The notes: generated by a model not told the origin, from the letters alone. DNA of 64,000 nucleotides from Piper betle (GCA_033002965.1 JAURVB010003124.1:310001-374000), one strand, 5' to 3'; positions 48,934 through 61,440 are shown, numbered from the stretch's first letter. Program-made: numbers and translations.

Positions 48934-50401
48934 TCAATAAGCTCTCATCACTCCCTTCTTCGGCTTCTTCACAAAACTCAACCTCAGTTTCCTGAGCCGC
49001 CTCCTCTTCCTCGCCATCTTCTCCGGCAATGTCTCCCTCTTGGGCATAGCCTCCGTCTTCAACTGGTTCTTAGACTTCTTCACATACCGTGGATGCACCC
49101 TATACGCCTTGGCCTCCACGGGTATCTTCTTCTTCTCGGCCTACCGGAAAAGAGCAGTAGCTCTATCACCATCACCATGGGAGGCCAGCTTCTCAATCAG
49201 CAGCTGTTAAGTCTTAACCCCAGGCTTGCATCCATCCTTCTTCATCCTCGCAAACACCATCATGGCATGCTCCACCCGCCCAATCCCACACAACACCTAA
49301 TAAAACCATAGTACGCCTTCCTGTCAAGCACACCACCGAAGCCATCAGACTTCATCTTGTCAATCATCTCATCCCCTTCTCCAATCCTACCAGCCTGGTA
49401 AAGACTCTTTATAAGCAGCAGGTAAGTGGTGGAATCCGGATGGCAACCCCATTCATGCATTCTATCAAACAGGTTGAGCGCATCGCTGGTTTTGCGAATT
49501 GTGCAGAGATTGGAGATCAAGACGTTGAAGGTACCCACATCACGAGGAACACCTTTCACGTCCATCTCGAGAAGCACACTTTCGGCCTCGGATTGGATCC
49601 GAAAAGGATCCTTCTTCCGGCACAGTTTGCACACACAATTTAGAATCGCATTGTAGGAAGAAGCTCCTAGCTCAAACCCACCACGATTCATCTCCAAAAC
49701 GAGTCGCTTCGACCTCGTCGAGCTTGCCCTCTTCGCACCATCCCCGGATCAGAGCGTTGCAGATCGATTCGTCAGGGAAGAACTCGTGCGCCAGCTCCTT
49801 GACGAACCTCTCGGCGTGCCCGGTGCACCTGTTCTCGCAGAGTACGGCTACGACCACCCCCATCTTGGCCCGATCCCGCGCAAAGCCGTAGTCTTTCTCC
49901 ATTTTCTCGAACATTCGGGTGACCTGCGTCGGGCGGCCGGCGCGGGCTAGGCGGCTGGCAGCGGCGGCAAAGGTCTGGTCACCGGAGACGCCACGGTTGG
50001 CGGCGAGGAGGTCGTGGACGGCCTTGAAGTCGTGGGCGCGGCCGAGGAAGTCGACGAAGTGGCTGATCGAGGCGTCGTCGGGGGAGGCCGCCGGGGCGGG
50101 CGGCGAGCCAGAGGTGGAGGGCAAGGACGTTGCGGCCAGCGGCGGAGGCGAGGCCGAGTACGCGGCGAAGGAGGGGGAGGTCGAAGGGGACGTGGGCGAA
50201 GTGGGCGTCGAGGCGGTCGGGGAGGGAGAGGTCCTGGCCGTCGGCGGGGAGGGAGAGCTGGTCGGCGACGGACTGGGCGATCTGGGTCGACGGGTCGGGA
50301 GCGGAGGAGAGGCGGCGGAGGTGCGCGGAAGGCAGCAGGGGTTGGAGGTGGTGGTGTCCGTGGTCGGCCGTGACGAAACGGCGGAGAAGCCGTCGGAGCA
50401 T
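48934..50401 (-). pseudogene. P-class pentatricopeptide repeat (PPR) gene, multiply disrupted
   Basis: Reading down the minus strand from ATG 50,401 gives an Arg-rich, probably organelle-targeting N-terminus (MLRRLLRRFVTADHG...RRLSSAPD). PPR helices follow in three different frames: HFVDFLGRAHDFKAVHDLL and SICNALIRGWCEEGKLDEVE in the second frame, TFNVLISNLCTIRKTSDALN and TYLLLIKSLYQAGRIGEGD in the third. The C-terminal basic tail (RKRRRLRKLRLSFVKKPKKG) ends at 48,934. Visible lesions are a frame change in the GC run near 50,085, one near 49,705, one near 49,300 (ttattaggtg), a TAA near 49,208 and a TAG near 49,143. PPR proteins bind organelle RNA. This copy cannot make a full-length protein as written; poor sequence quality in GC-rich DNA could explain part of the damage but not easily all of it. 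Confidence 0.85.
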
Positions 50402-50519
50402 TGTCGCCGGCGGCGGGGGAGGCGAGGAGAAGGGCTACCACTGGAAGTAGCGAGTGGAAGGGTTGTAAACGGACTTGCCTCGTAAACGGCATCATTTTTG
50501 TCCGAGCCTGTCCACCAAA

Positions 50520-51310
50520 TTTGTTATCCAATTACCCCTTTTTTTTTTTTTTTTTTGGGAGAAAAGGTTCCTCCGGTGTTCGAGTTTGATCTTGGCCGTT
50601 CTATCAGCATCCAACGGCCAAGATCAAAAAAGGGGGCACCGTGCCGCCGCCGCCGCACAAGCGCCGGCGGAGGGGGCGGGAAGGATGCCCGGCCACGGCC
50701 ACTATCGGGGGGGGGCGGCGGCGGCGACAGGGGAATGGGGGCGCGGCATGGCGAGGTGGCGGGCAGAGGCCCAGGGGGCGCGGCGGGGTGGCGGGCGGGG
50801 GCCGAGGGGGCGCGGTGGGTGGCGACGGGGCCTAGGGAGGGTGCGCAGGGGCCGAGGGGGGCGCCAGGGTCGAGGGGGCGCGGTGGGGACGGCAGGGACC
50901 GGGGGGGGCGTCGAGCGCGGGGAGGGTGGGGCCGGGGACCGGGGCGTCACGCGGGCGGCGGCGGGGCTCGCGCGCGGGGTGGCGGCGGGACGGAGTGGCG
51001 ATCGGGGGACGCGGTGGTGTCGCCCGGCGGCGAGGCGGCGGGTCGGCAGGGGAAGAGGCGGGGCAGCTAGATCTGCCGCCCATCCCCTGCGGTTACGTTG
51101 GCCGGGGTGGCGGCGTCGGCCAGGGTGGCGTCGCATCGACCTGGGTGGCGGCGACGGCGCTCACCAGAAACTTTTTTTTTTTTTTATTGCTAGAGAAGGG
51201 GGAAGTGGGGGCTTGTTTCAGCCGTTGGATTTGATCCAACTGCTGAAACACTGTAACACAACCATCTTGGTTATGCTACAGTACAGCCCCCACCCTCTTT
51301 TTTGTAGATA
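50520..51310. repeat. GC-rich segment bounded by poly(T) tracts and strong hairpins
   Basis: The segment opens with ~18 T (50,537-50,555) and a perfect 16-bp stem around a 12-base loop (50,585-50,628, tttgatcttggccgtt with its complement). A ~500-bp, very G/C-rich core (50,640-51,160) follows, with second poly(T) at 51,172-51,185. Next comes a nested structure at 51,203-51,296: outer stem gtgggggct/agcccccac enclosing two hairpins, tgtttcagc-gttggat with its near-complement and ctgtaacacaacca with its near-complement. Long frames in the core are low-complexity Arg/Gly/Pro text, not genes. It is probably a transposable element of unassigned type. Confidence 0.6.
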
Positions 51311-51637
51311 AATTTTAGACTAGTTTATAGGATTTCTAAAATATTTTTCTAGAACAGTTATCCGTAGTTTTTACATTTTTGCAAGTTACTTTGCACAATT
51401 ATAAATTAAAAGAATTATATTTTAATCTAAAATTATTATTTAAGTGTTGCCATAAAATGAGTCTAATCTAATTGTTCGTCTAAATCATGTGATCGAACAC
51501 AAAGTGATTGAACCCCTAGTCGAGTCCATGCACTCACACTTAATCATGAGAAATAGTCACCGGTGGTTCTAAAATCTAAAAAATAAAATAAGAAAAATGA
51601 GAAGATAAGAAGGGCTAGTGAGGATTTGGGAGGCTTG

Positions 51638-52175
51638 AATGAGAAATTAAAAATGGTTTATAGTTTTGGTTCACCCGTAAACCAACCTAGAAATATTACC
51701 AACGACCTAAGTGTTTTTTAATTTGCTGTTGACCCGGACTATCCTCACCATCTCAAGATGGTGATGCAGCATGCAAAGCATGAACGAGATGCTTAGGTTA
51801 TAAAGTTGTCTAGCATGCATGCTATGATATGTAAACAAATAAACAAACAAATCAAACAAATAAAAAGTTCAAAAGAAATATCTATTTTGAAAATGAAATG
51901 GACAAAATCTCCCCCAAAAATACAATAGAGGCCACCTGTCAACAATAAATGATATATATATTTATAGCAATAAAAAGTGAAAACACTATCTAAACCCAAC
52001 ATGATTTTCACATTCCAGTTATCTTCGCTCTGTAGCTCACTATTTATTTTTCACTTTTCATTTGCCTTCTCATACAAAATATCTTTAGCATTTTACAAAA
52101 TATCATTCAAATTCATTATCCACACAATTAAATACATTGCTAATTATAGTCGGTAGGTATATGTGTATGCGATTT
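51638..52175 (-). mobile_element. 3'-terminal part of an interrupted LTR (joins 57,833-60,142)
   Basis: The text 51,665-52,175 follows the same order as 10,385-10,850 of the inverted-repeat element (ggttcacccgtaaacc, catctcaagatgg-gatgca, gtaggtatatgtgtatgcg). It stops exactly where the copy at 57,833 resumes (tgctgctcctcc). Together they make one LTR of about 2.85 kb in minus orientation. The word GCTTG occurs just outside both ends (51,633-51,637 and 60,143-60,147) and may be its target-site duplication. Confidence 0.65.
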
Positions 52176-52365
52176 TGTAAAGATTGTGAAAAAAATTACG
52201 TTGTTTAAAATAATTGACTCGGTCTAGGAAGGAACGAACGTTGGAAAATTATAATAATAATAATAATAATTATTATATTATATTTTATTCACTACCCAAT
52301 TAAAGTCCAGTGTTGGGGTGTTTTCGCATACCCTAGTCATCATTTTCATTTTTTTTAAGGGGGCG

Positions 52366-55300
52366 TGTAAAACCCACAATTCGAGTCAGGGTTTTATATT
52401 CAGAACTGGTCGGTTCGACCGTTATTTTTGAGTCGAGTCAGTTTCAGAACACGTGTACTGAGCCGACGCCGGTCTCGTGTATGAGCCATGAGGGTCATGT
52501 GTACCCAAGTATATGATGATAACGTCATGAACACAGCAGAAAAGAATGAGTTATCAGAATATATGAGAGTATGCAGTTCATTTTTTTATTATGATATATA
52601 ATGGATCGTAGAATTAGTTTTAGGTCGTTACCCGCGTTAGGACGCGTTACGGGCATTTTGGGTGGGTTGATAGTTCTAGAGCATATCATTATGATTTTTT
52701 TGGTGTTGTTTGATTTTATGGGATTTTTCCCATATTTTTTTGGAATTTTTTACGACTTAAATATTATTTTTGACTCGAGTCGGAGATGAGTCAAGTAATA
52801 TTTACGACTTTGCCACCACACACCCCCGCACCCTTCTTTTCTTCCCCAAACCCTCGCCCGACGCCGCCCTTGTGCGCGTCGCCGCCGCCGCTGCCGGCGC
52901 CGCCCGGCCGCCGATAGTCGCCGCCTAGCCCCGCGACGACGTTGCCGTGCTGCCCCGACCAGGTCCGGCCCCCATCGAACCGCCGCGACGCGAGTAAACC
53001 ACGCCGCAACGCCACGCCCGCGTTGCGCTTCCGTCGCCGATTCCGCCGCCGGTGACCAGCGCCGCCGCGATCGGTCGGTCGCCTCAGCACCCTCAGCCTT
53101 CCAGCGACCTTCCCTGACCGGAACGGAGGCCATCGCCGCCGTGGCCGGCCGGATCTAGCCACCATCACTGCCGACTCTGTTTTATGCATTTTCCGGCGAG
53201 CCGCCACCTCCATTGGCCGCGTCAACCTCATAGATGAGTCGGGCTCGCCGAGCCGGTTCCGAGGGTACCCAACACGACCACTTTCCGGCCAATAGACGCC
53301 GCCGGCGATTGTCGCCGGAAAACCACCGGAAGCCGTCGAAAAACTGCCAACAGCTGCCGGAAAATTGGAATTTCTGGAATTCACTGGAATTCACCGGATC
53401 TTCCACGGGACTCACCCAGTCGAGCCCGATCGAGCTTCGGACGCCGATGAGCGCCGAATTTGAGTTCCGAGACACGCGACAGAACCCTAACCGTCGCCGA
53501 TTGTCGACAACGTGAGGTATAATTACCTCCGATTGATTTATTTAAAATTGATGATAATTGTTAGCATAGCATGCTAGGGTTGATTAATTATTATGATGAA
53601 TGTTAAGATTATGAATGAAGTAAACATGTGCATGATGTGATTAACAGGGAATGAAGGTTAAATGAGCTAATGAAGTAAAGTAAATTTGAGTATGATAATC
53701 GAGTACAACGTAACTTAGGAAATATAATAAAAATAGGTGTTAATAGGATAAGTTGGAATTATTTTTACATTTATAATTGTTGATTGTTATGGTTGATGTT
53801 TGTATTGTGGTGTGATGGTCATGTCGGATTTGATGCATCATTTAGTTAGCGGGCGTTAGTATTTAGTTTTGATGTGTAGGTACGGAGTAGGAGCTCGCCG
53901 CCTAGGCGCGATGACACGCTTGGAGCTTCTACCAGGTCCGTTTAGGACTCGACTCTATTTTACGTCTTTCTATTGTATGTTTATCTTATCATTTGCAGGA
54001 CGGGTTAAGTGGCGTTTTATTGGATCCCACTTAACTCAGGCCATCTAGCCGAACAGATTTCCGGATTAATAACCCTCGGAGATCCTCGAGGATGATTTCG
54101 AAACCAAGATCCACCACAAGTTGCCTTCGGGCCTATTATATAAATCCCTACCCAGCCCTATATATATGTAGTTTTAGCGTTTTCAGTGAGACGAGAGATG
54201 GAGAAACCGACTGCACGTACCATGCAGAGGATGCCGTGACAGTCAAAGCGGGCTCTGGATTAGTGCCAGCGGACTGTTCCATTCCCGAGGGATCCTGACA
54301 ACTCCGCGTTTGAGTTCCTCACACCCGGAGAACGTGGAGGTTTACGGGTACTGTTTAGTACAGCGCATGTCCGGACTTGTGGTTCAAAGGGTACTAAAGG
54401 CGACTGCCTGAGAGTACTCGGCCTTCGTGCTCAAGGCCAGGAGAAATATGGAGGTAAGGAGAGGGCTTAGGATAAAGTTTCACGAGAAGTACTGAAAAAG
54501 AAGTGCCGAGAGCGGCACAGTACCAACAGCAGATCAGTAAGTTCGGGATGCTATCGGGTCTGCAGCCCAGTGGCTCCTCAGTAGTGCCCTTCAGAGTGTT
54601 CACGTGGAGTATATGTTGTTTTCTTTCATATGAGAGTTTGCTCTCATAGCCAGTTTGTTATAGTTATTTGTCTTTTCGGACCAGTAACGCTTGTTGCTGA
54701 CGTTTTTCGTATATATATGTAGGTGATAAGCACGAGATGGATGTGTCGGCCAGGACAGAGGAGCAATAAGGTCTTCTGCACACACACATTGGGTGATTGA
54801 ATGTTTAATGTTTTGTTTATGATGTTATTTTATAAACATGTTATGATTAAATATTTGAGGCATGACAATGACATGAAATGAAATGATCAGAGTAGCGCAG
54901 CAAAAGTGTGATGGGTTAGGACCCAAAGTTCAGAGAATGATGAATATAGTAGATTAGAAGTCTCTGTGAATGCTAGTGTTGCTATGCGTATATATGTTTG
55001 AATATATGATTTTGACAGGGTGGTCCCTAATTGCATTTTTAGGGGAAATTCTGTCCTTTTCGTTTTAGAATTTTTACTAATTTTGATTGTAATTGTGTTG
55101 GTGTGAAAATTGGTTGCATGTCATCCATGTAGTATCCTGTTAGGGTTTTATGCATTCATGCATACATATAGCAAGTTGGATCTTCATCTTAAGACGCCGA
55201 GATTGGATCCGCACGAGTTAGGTTCGGGTTAGCCGACCTAACCGGGGCCTGTAACATGACGGTTTGGTTCACGAGTGTGAACCAGATTTGGGGTGTTACA
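52366..55300 (+). mobile_element. Nested solo LTR (~2.9 kb)
   Basis: The LTR begins TGTAAAACCC at 52,366 and ends GGGGTGTTACA at 55,300. Flanks are gggcg on the left and ggtcg on the right (four of five bases identical). Its GC-rich part (52,830-53,520) and its 3' part (53,880-54,440) are inverted matches of 59,040-59,500 and 58,150-58,750, and the 3' part also matches 11,150-11,730. It has no internal coding region. Its position inside the 52,176-57,832 LTR makes it the youngest of the three. Confidence 0.75.
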
Positions 55301-57024
55301 GGTCGTCTTCCTTCACCCTAGCTGCTTACTTCCCATTTTCTTCTCCTTTCTCTCCTTTTTGCTCTCCTCTCTTGGTGGTGTTCTTACATCTCATCTTCGT
55401 GTCCTGTTCGGTATGCTTTCCTTGTTCTTCTTTTTCTTATATTATAGTTGTTGTTTTGTTTTTCGATAAGCATGCATTTCATGATCGCTATGCAAATTTC
55501 TGTTGTTTCATCAATTCATGAGCGCCTTGCTATTGTTGTTGCTTCATCAACATCCTATGCTATGTAATTGGTTTGTTTAGTATAACTGAGTTGCAGTCTC
55601 TAGCATCTTATGATTTCTATGCATGGGGTTTGGATAGTGGGCAACATTGTGGGGAATTCCTTCGGTGCTTGTCAAGTTAAGCGCCCATACCAGTTTGCCG
55701 GCCAAGGCTCACACCGTGCATGCTCACAATGCTTGGCTTGAGGTTGTAGCTTGTCGTGCGGGGAGAAGGGGAGCGTTCCGGACGGTGCTGCTGGCCGGAC
55801 AATGTTCGCCTTGCATTCCCGGCGGTGCACCTTGGTGCAGGATAGGGTTCGACGTGGATAGTAACTGTAAAGCACGAACTTTAGGCTTCCAATTGGATTG
55901 CTGGGGAAGTTTGTAGTTAATGGAGGACATGATCTGGTTTTGGTGCCAAGATAAGGGTTGGAGAAGAAGGACGGGTTTGTTTTTGGTGCCAAAGATGAGG
56001 TTTGGGGAAGAGAAGAGCATCAGGGAAGAAGAAGATGACAAACTTGTAAATATTATATGACTCAACGCGGCTCGAGTTAAAAATAATACTAACTAGTAAT
56101 AAATCCTTAAAAAAATTATTATTCTAATGGTTATGGGTTTCAATTGTTAAACTAAGTAATTATAGTACAAAATCGCCATTAGTAATAAAATTACGGTAAT
56201 GATAAACTGTTGATAATTAATCGGTATACTATAAACTATTAATTTAAATCAAATGGTTATAAGTGATTAATGAAATAAAGATTTCACCTTTACCATATTA
56301 AATTTAATACTAGTTAAATAAAGTGATTATTTTAATAACGAGTCAGTAAGGTAGAAAATGAGTTATTAAACTATAATCGTTAAACATCACAAGCGGAACC
56401 TAAATAACATAATGAAAATAAATAAAGTTTGAACCTTTATTGAGTTGAATAATTTAAAATAATTCTATTAATAATATCTTTGAGTTAGGATAATACGAAT
56501 CATTTCAAATAAATTAATCAAACGACTTAATTAATTAAATTGCTATTAATAATGATAATGATTAAAGATTAAAAACGTAAATTAAATCGTCAAGAACGTA
56601 GTTAGGTAATTATCATCTCAAAGGAAATTATACAAATAATAGTAATTAAATACTTGTTTATAAGTTAATAATTATTTTATCATTAGTGAAGTGTGATTTA
56701 TAATTTAAATAATTAATTTAAAATGTAAGGTATGACTTAAACAATTATGTCACATGAATAATTAATTACCTCACTAGACTTGTTGTAAATGTTGAGAATT
56801 TAATATTAAATATTGTTGAATGTTGCATGCTTTATGTTGTCGAATTTTAATAATGATAGATATTAGTCATTTAGTTGCATGCATATCTACTTGAATAAAA
56901 TTATACTTATGTATAATTTTATGTTCTCGTTCAGATTAGGATTGTTGGTCACTGTTGCAGGTTCACTTACGAAATATTCAGATCCTATAATTATTTAAAA
57001 TGTTATATTTTCCCTTTTTGGCAG

Positions 57025-57240
57025 CCCTGGTTGGCCTGAGCCTATATTCGATCACCATGCACCGAGTGCAATCGGAGTCAAGGAATTGACTTAGTTTGAC
57101 ATAGGGCTGCACCCTTTAAAATTACTATGTGGGAGTCTTGGTCGACTTGAGTTTATATTCGACCACCATATGCCGAGCGCAATCGGGGTCAACTCAATTC
57201 GACACAGGGCAGCACCTCTTGAAAGATTGAATACCTACCC
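57025..57240. repeat. ~111-bp tandem repeat in an LTR
   Basis: Two diverged copies read gagcctatattcgatcacca...gtgcaatcgg and gagtttatattcgaccacca...gcgcaatcgg, each followed by a acagggc/atagggc phrase. Such subrepeats are common in plant gypsy LTRs. Confidence 0.75.
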
Positions 57241-57832
57241 CCATGTCGAAAGGGGTGACATGGCACAATGGCGCAAGACGGCTCATTATGCACTTGTGAT
57301 ACCGAGAAGGTGAGTCAATGACAAATATCGATAACTATAGGCCATGGGTCATGTAGCGTGTGCGCGCATGCATGGGATTGGAGCTGGATGGGGTGGCCAA
57401 CCCTCCCAACATATTAAGAGATCGGCATAGTCTCATAACAACTAAAAGTTTCGAAAAATGATATTATTTAGTTATGCAGCTTAGTGGTTTTATCACTAAC
57501 GCGGAATTGCCTCTGCAAGTGAACAAATTTGGACTGAAGAATAAAAGTGTGGTTGGTGTTTCCTTTATCAACCAAGGTTTGGTGAAGCAATAATAAATTG
57601 GACTTTCTTTTAATTCTCTTGTGTTATAAATGTGGCTATGAGAAACGGTCTGAGACTGTGGGACTTTGAGTTAGTTTATTTTATGCATTGTCACATGCTA
57701 TCAGAACAAGTTTTATTTTTATAATTTATAAATTCTAGACTTATTGCCGTATTAGAATTCATGTTCTTGAAGTTATGCTTACATCAATTATATTTTAAGT
57801 AACACTCGGGCCGGTTCGGGCGGGTCATTACA

Positions 57833-60142
57833 ATTTTATTGCTGCTCCTCCACAATCCCAATAGTGTTTATTCTTTGAGGTTCTCACCTACATATATAAT
57901 AAAAAGATGTCAGTTATAAGTGTTACTGGTCCAGAAATAACTAATAACAAACTGACATAGGAGAGCTAACCTTCCTGTTGAATAAAAACTTCATTATTCT
58001 TCCTCAAGAACTCTCATAAAGGCAGTAATGGGAGTCGTCGACCTCGGGCGGCAGCATCCCTTTTCTATATCATTCTCTTTCCTTGGCCATTTAAATTATC
58101 CCTTTGTGTGGGAAAATCATTTTCTTTCCTCTCAGCCCTCTTCATCCTCCATATTACTCATAGCCCTAAGTATAGAGGCCGAGTATTCTCAGGCATGAGC
58201 TTTCAGTACCCTTTGAAACTACAAGTCTAGACATGCAATGCATAGCTGTACCTGTAAACCTCCACACTTCTCTAGGTTTGTGGAACTTAAAAGTAGGGTT
58301 ATCAAGATCCCTCCGGAATGGAGTGGGTGCTCACCAGTTCTAGAGCCCGCTTTGACAAACATACACCCTATCTCAAAACGTGGTCATCGTTTTCCCTTGT
58401 CATACATCTCACTGAAAATGCAAAAACTACATATACATAGGTCTGGGTAGAGAATTCAGTATAATAGGCTTAAAGGCATCGTGAGCTAGATCTAAGTTTC
58501 AAAAACAAACTCAAGGGATCTCATCCTCAAGGGTTGTTAATCCGAAAATACAATCGGTTAAATGACTTGTGTAGAGTGGGATATGATAAATCCACCACTC
58601 GACATATCCGCTTACCTGTTAAAACAAATCACGATAGAATAAGACAATAAATCGGGATCGAGTCCTAAACAGACTTGGTATGCTCCAATAGTGTTCACGC
58701 GCCTAGGCGGGGAGTTCCTACTCGGTACCTACATATCAAACTAGAAGCTAACGCCCGGTAACTGAATGATGCATTGAACATCATATAGCATGCGCACACC
58801 ACATCATACATCAATCACACATAAGTTTTCCTATGCTATGTTGCATTAGATTATAATAATTATTTAGTTTACCTAATTAGTTTATTAGCATCCATTTTAA
58901 TACACTTCAAGCAGGCAATTCATATTTTATTTTTATTTAGAATAAAAATATCTAGCACATCAATTCGTCAATCCTAGCATGTTGTGCTAATAATTATCAA
59001 TTTTAAATAATTAAATTAAAGGTAATTATACCTCACGACGTTAGTAATCGGCGATGGCTAGGGTTTTGTCACATGTCTCTAAGCTCGAATTTGGCTCTCG
59101 ACAACGTCCGAAGTTCAATCGGGTTTGACTGGACAGCTCGGCAAAATCCAGTGAATCCGATTTTTTGGTAGTTTTGGCAATTTTTGGCGATTTCTGGTGG
59201 TTTTTGACGACCGATACTTACGGCGGCTATTGGCGGGATAGTGGTAGTATAGGGTACTGTTGGCACTTGCTCGACAAACCCGACGCGCTTAAGACTTCAA
59301 TGTGGTCGGCGAAGGCGGAGCCTGGCCGAAAAAAGGGCAAAATAGGGGCAGTCAATGATAGGTGAGGAGATCCAAGTTGGATGGGTGGCGCTGGGCTCCA
59401 CTTCGGTTAGGGAAGGTTGTGGAAGGGTCGGCGATGTAGAGGTGGGGATTGGATGGCGACGGCGATGGTCGCCAGAGGCGGGATCGGGGATGGTCGCCGG
59501 CGGAGGGATCGGTGACTGGAGCACGGCTCCCTCTCGTCGTGCAGGCCGGGCGATGACCAGGGGTGCTTGGGGCAGCACGACGATAGCATGGTAGGGCTAG
59601 GTGGTGTTGATCTGTGGGGGTGGCGTTGGTGATGAAAAAGGGGGTGGCGTTGAGGGTTTGGGGGAAGAAGAGAAGTGTCAAGGGAAGAAATGGTTCGGTG
59701 ATGATGTCGTAAATAAAACTTGACTTGACTCCAACTTGAGTCAATAATAATAATTAACTCGTAATAAATCCTAAAAAATCCAAAAAATAGGGAAAATCCC
59801 ATAAAATATATTACACACTATAATACTACAAAATATGCTCTATAACTAATAGCCCACCCAAACTGCTCTATAACGATCCTAATACGTTATTCGGCCTAAA
59901 AATATTTCTATAATCAAATACATAAAAAATATACTGCATACTTTCATATACATTGATAACTCATTTCTCACCATCTTTCCGATGTTATCATCATATACTC
60001 AAGTACACTTGACTCTCATCACTCATAACTCATGGTTGGCCTTGATTCAGCATGAGGTTCATAAAATTGACTCGACTTGAACTGACGGTTGAACCGACTA
60101 ATTTGCTAATATAAAACTCTGGCTCAAGTCATAGGTTTTACA
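57833..60142 (-). mobile_element. 5' part of the interrupted LTR (joins 51,638-52,175)
   Basis: On the minus strand this begins TGTAAAACCTATGACTTGAG at 60,142. That matches the start of the nested LTR at 52,366 (TGTAAAACCCACAATTCGAG) and runs colinearly with it through GC-rich and AT-rich parts. It is cut at 57,833 by the inserted LTR. Divergence from the nested copy is substantial, consistent with its being older. Confidence 0.7.
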
Positions 60143-60143
60143 G

Positions 60144-61440
60144 CTTGTACATTGAAAGAAAACAAAAGAAAAGAAGAACAAAAGAAAGAAATAGTAAAAG
60201 GAGAGAGAAGGGAGAAGCCCCTCGCCGAACAACATTTTCGGCGACCCCCAACCCATTGTTGCTACCTATCAAGGAAAGAAGGACCACCTTCCCTGCTCAT
60301 TGCCCACCTCTTGAAGATCTTTTAAGGAGTTGCAGAGACTGTCATCCACCCATGGGCTCCAATTGCTATCACCATCACCGCTGGAGATTATCATGGAGTC
60401 AAACTATTCATCACCGCTTTGCCGCAACAGATCTACCCGAAAAGCCATTTTTTTCTCTTTAGCAAGTGAAAACAGAGAAGTTTAAAGTAGAAAACTGCTA
60501 CAAAGAGTTGATTTTGTGGTTGTTTTCTAACCAACAAAGTCCGTTCACAACCCAACCTTAGTGTCCAAAGTGAAGCTGACAAAATGATCTTCAGTTTTGG
60601 GTGGAGTCTTGCTGGAGTGTGTCGCCACATGCGTTAGAATTTTGCAAAGAAGTTACTAATTGGAGAAGCCAAAAAACAGAGGAGAAAATTGCCACTGAGA
60701 GTTGATTTCATGGCTATTTTCCTATCAACACCTCTTGAAAGCTTGTACGTTGAAAGAAAAAAAGAGAGAAGAAGAATATAAGAAAGAAGTAGGAAAAGGA
60801 GAGAGAAGGGGAGAGGCCCCTCGCCGGAGAACCTTTTTGGTGACCCCCAACCCATTGTTGCTACCCATCAAGGAAAGAAAGACCACCTTCCCTACTCGTC
60901 GCCCACCACTTGAAGATCTTTTAAGGAGGTGCAGAGACTGTCATCCACCCATATGCTTTGCTTGCCATCACCATCACCGTTGGAGATTATCATAAAGTCA
61001 AATTGTTCATCACCGCTTTGTCGCAATAGATCTACTCGAAATGTGAGTTTTTTCTCTCTAGCAAGTGAAAACAGAGGAGTTTAAAGCAAAAAATTGCGGC
61101 AAAGAGTTGATTTTGCGGCTGTTTTCTAACCAATGCCATTCGTTCATAACCTAACCTTAGTGTCCAAAGTGAAGCTGACAAAGCAATCTTCAGTTCTTGG
61201 TGGAGTCTTGTTGGAGTGTGTCGCCATTGGCGCCGGAATTTTGCAAAGAAGTTACTAACAGGAGAAAACAAAAAATAGAGGAGAAAATTGCCGCGAAGAG
61301 TTGATTTTATGGCTATTTTCCTACCAACACTAATCATTCACAACCCAACCTTGGTGTCCAAAGTAAAGCCAGTGAAGTGATCTTTAGTTCTAGGTGGAGT
61401 CCCGTTGGGGTTGACGCCGCCGTCACTGAATTTTTGAAAG
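60144..61440. repeat. Tandem repeat with ~598-bp unit
   Basis: Unit 1 starts cttgtacattgaaag at 60,144 and unit 2 starts cttgtacgttgaaag at 60,742. Both go through a GA-rich run, cccctcgccg, acccattgttgctacc-atcaagg, ggagattatca and gttgatttt-tggc. A partial third unit covers about 61,300-61,440. Within each unit the gttgatttt...ttttcc phrase recurs about 193 bp later. Frames are not conserved between units, so it is non-coding. It abuts the end of the LTR at 60,142. Confidence 0.85.

Larger units (their letters stand above)
52176..57832 (+). mobile_element. Inserted LTR (probable solo LTR), itself split by another LTR
   Basis: The outer borders are TGTAAAGATTG at 52,176 and GGGTCATTACA ending at 57,832, with similar but not identical flanks (gattt and atttt). 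Removing the nested insertion 52,366-55,300 leaves a ~2.7-kb sequence. Inside, a ~111-bp unit is repeated in tandem (tatattcg at 57,043 and 57,154), with accompanying gagcgcaatcgg text. No gag or pol coding was seen, so it is probably a solo LTR. Short frames at 55,260-56,065 are not recognisable genes. Confidence 0.6.

Noticed and set aside
49947..50531. 194-codon minus-strand Pro/Arg-rich frame over the PPR 5' end
   Set aside because: Out-of-frame reading of the GC-rich PPR N-terminus; the frame starting MLRRLLRRF fits the family better.
50475..51311. Plus-strand frame of 278 codons and a minus-strand frame of 144 codons
   Set aside because: Low-complexity Gly/Arg/Pro text across a GC-rich repeat core bounded by poly(T) tracts; no protein family is recognisable.
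60145..60995. Two similar plus-strand frames of about 100 codons with shared peptide text
   Set aside because: They are the same part of a tandem repeat; frames are not kept through the unit and the start regions are GA-rich simple sequence.
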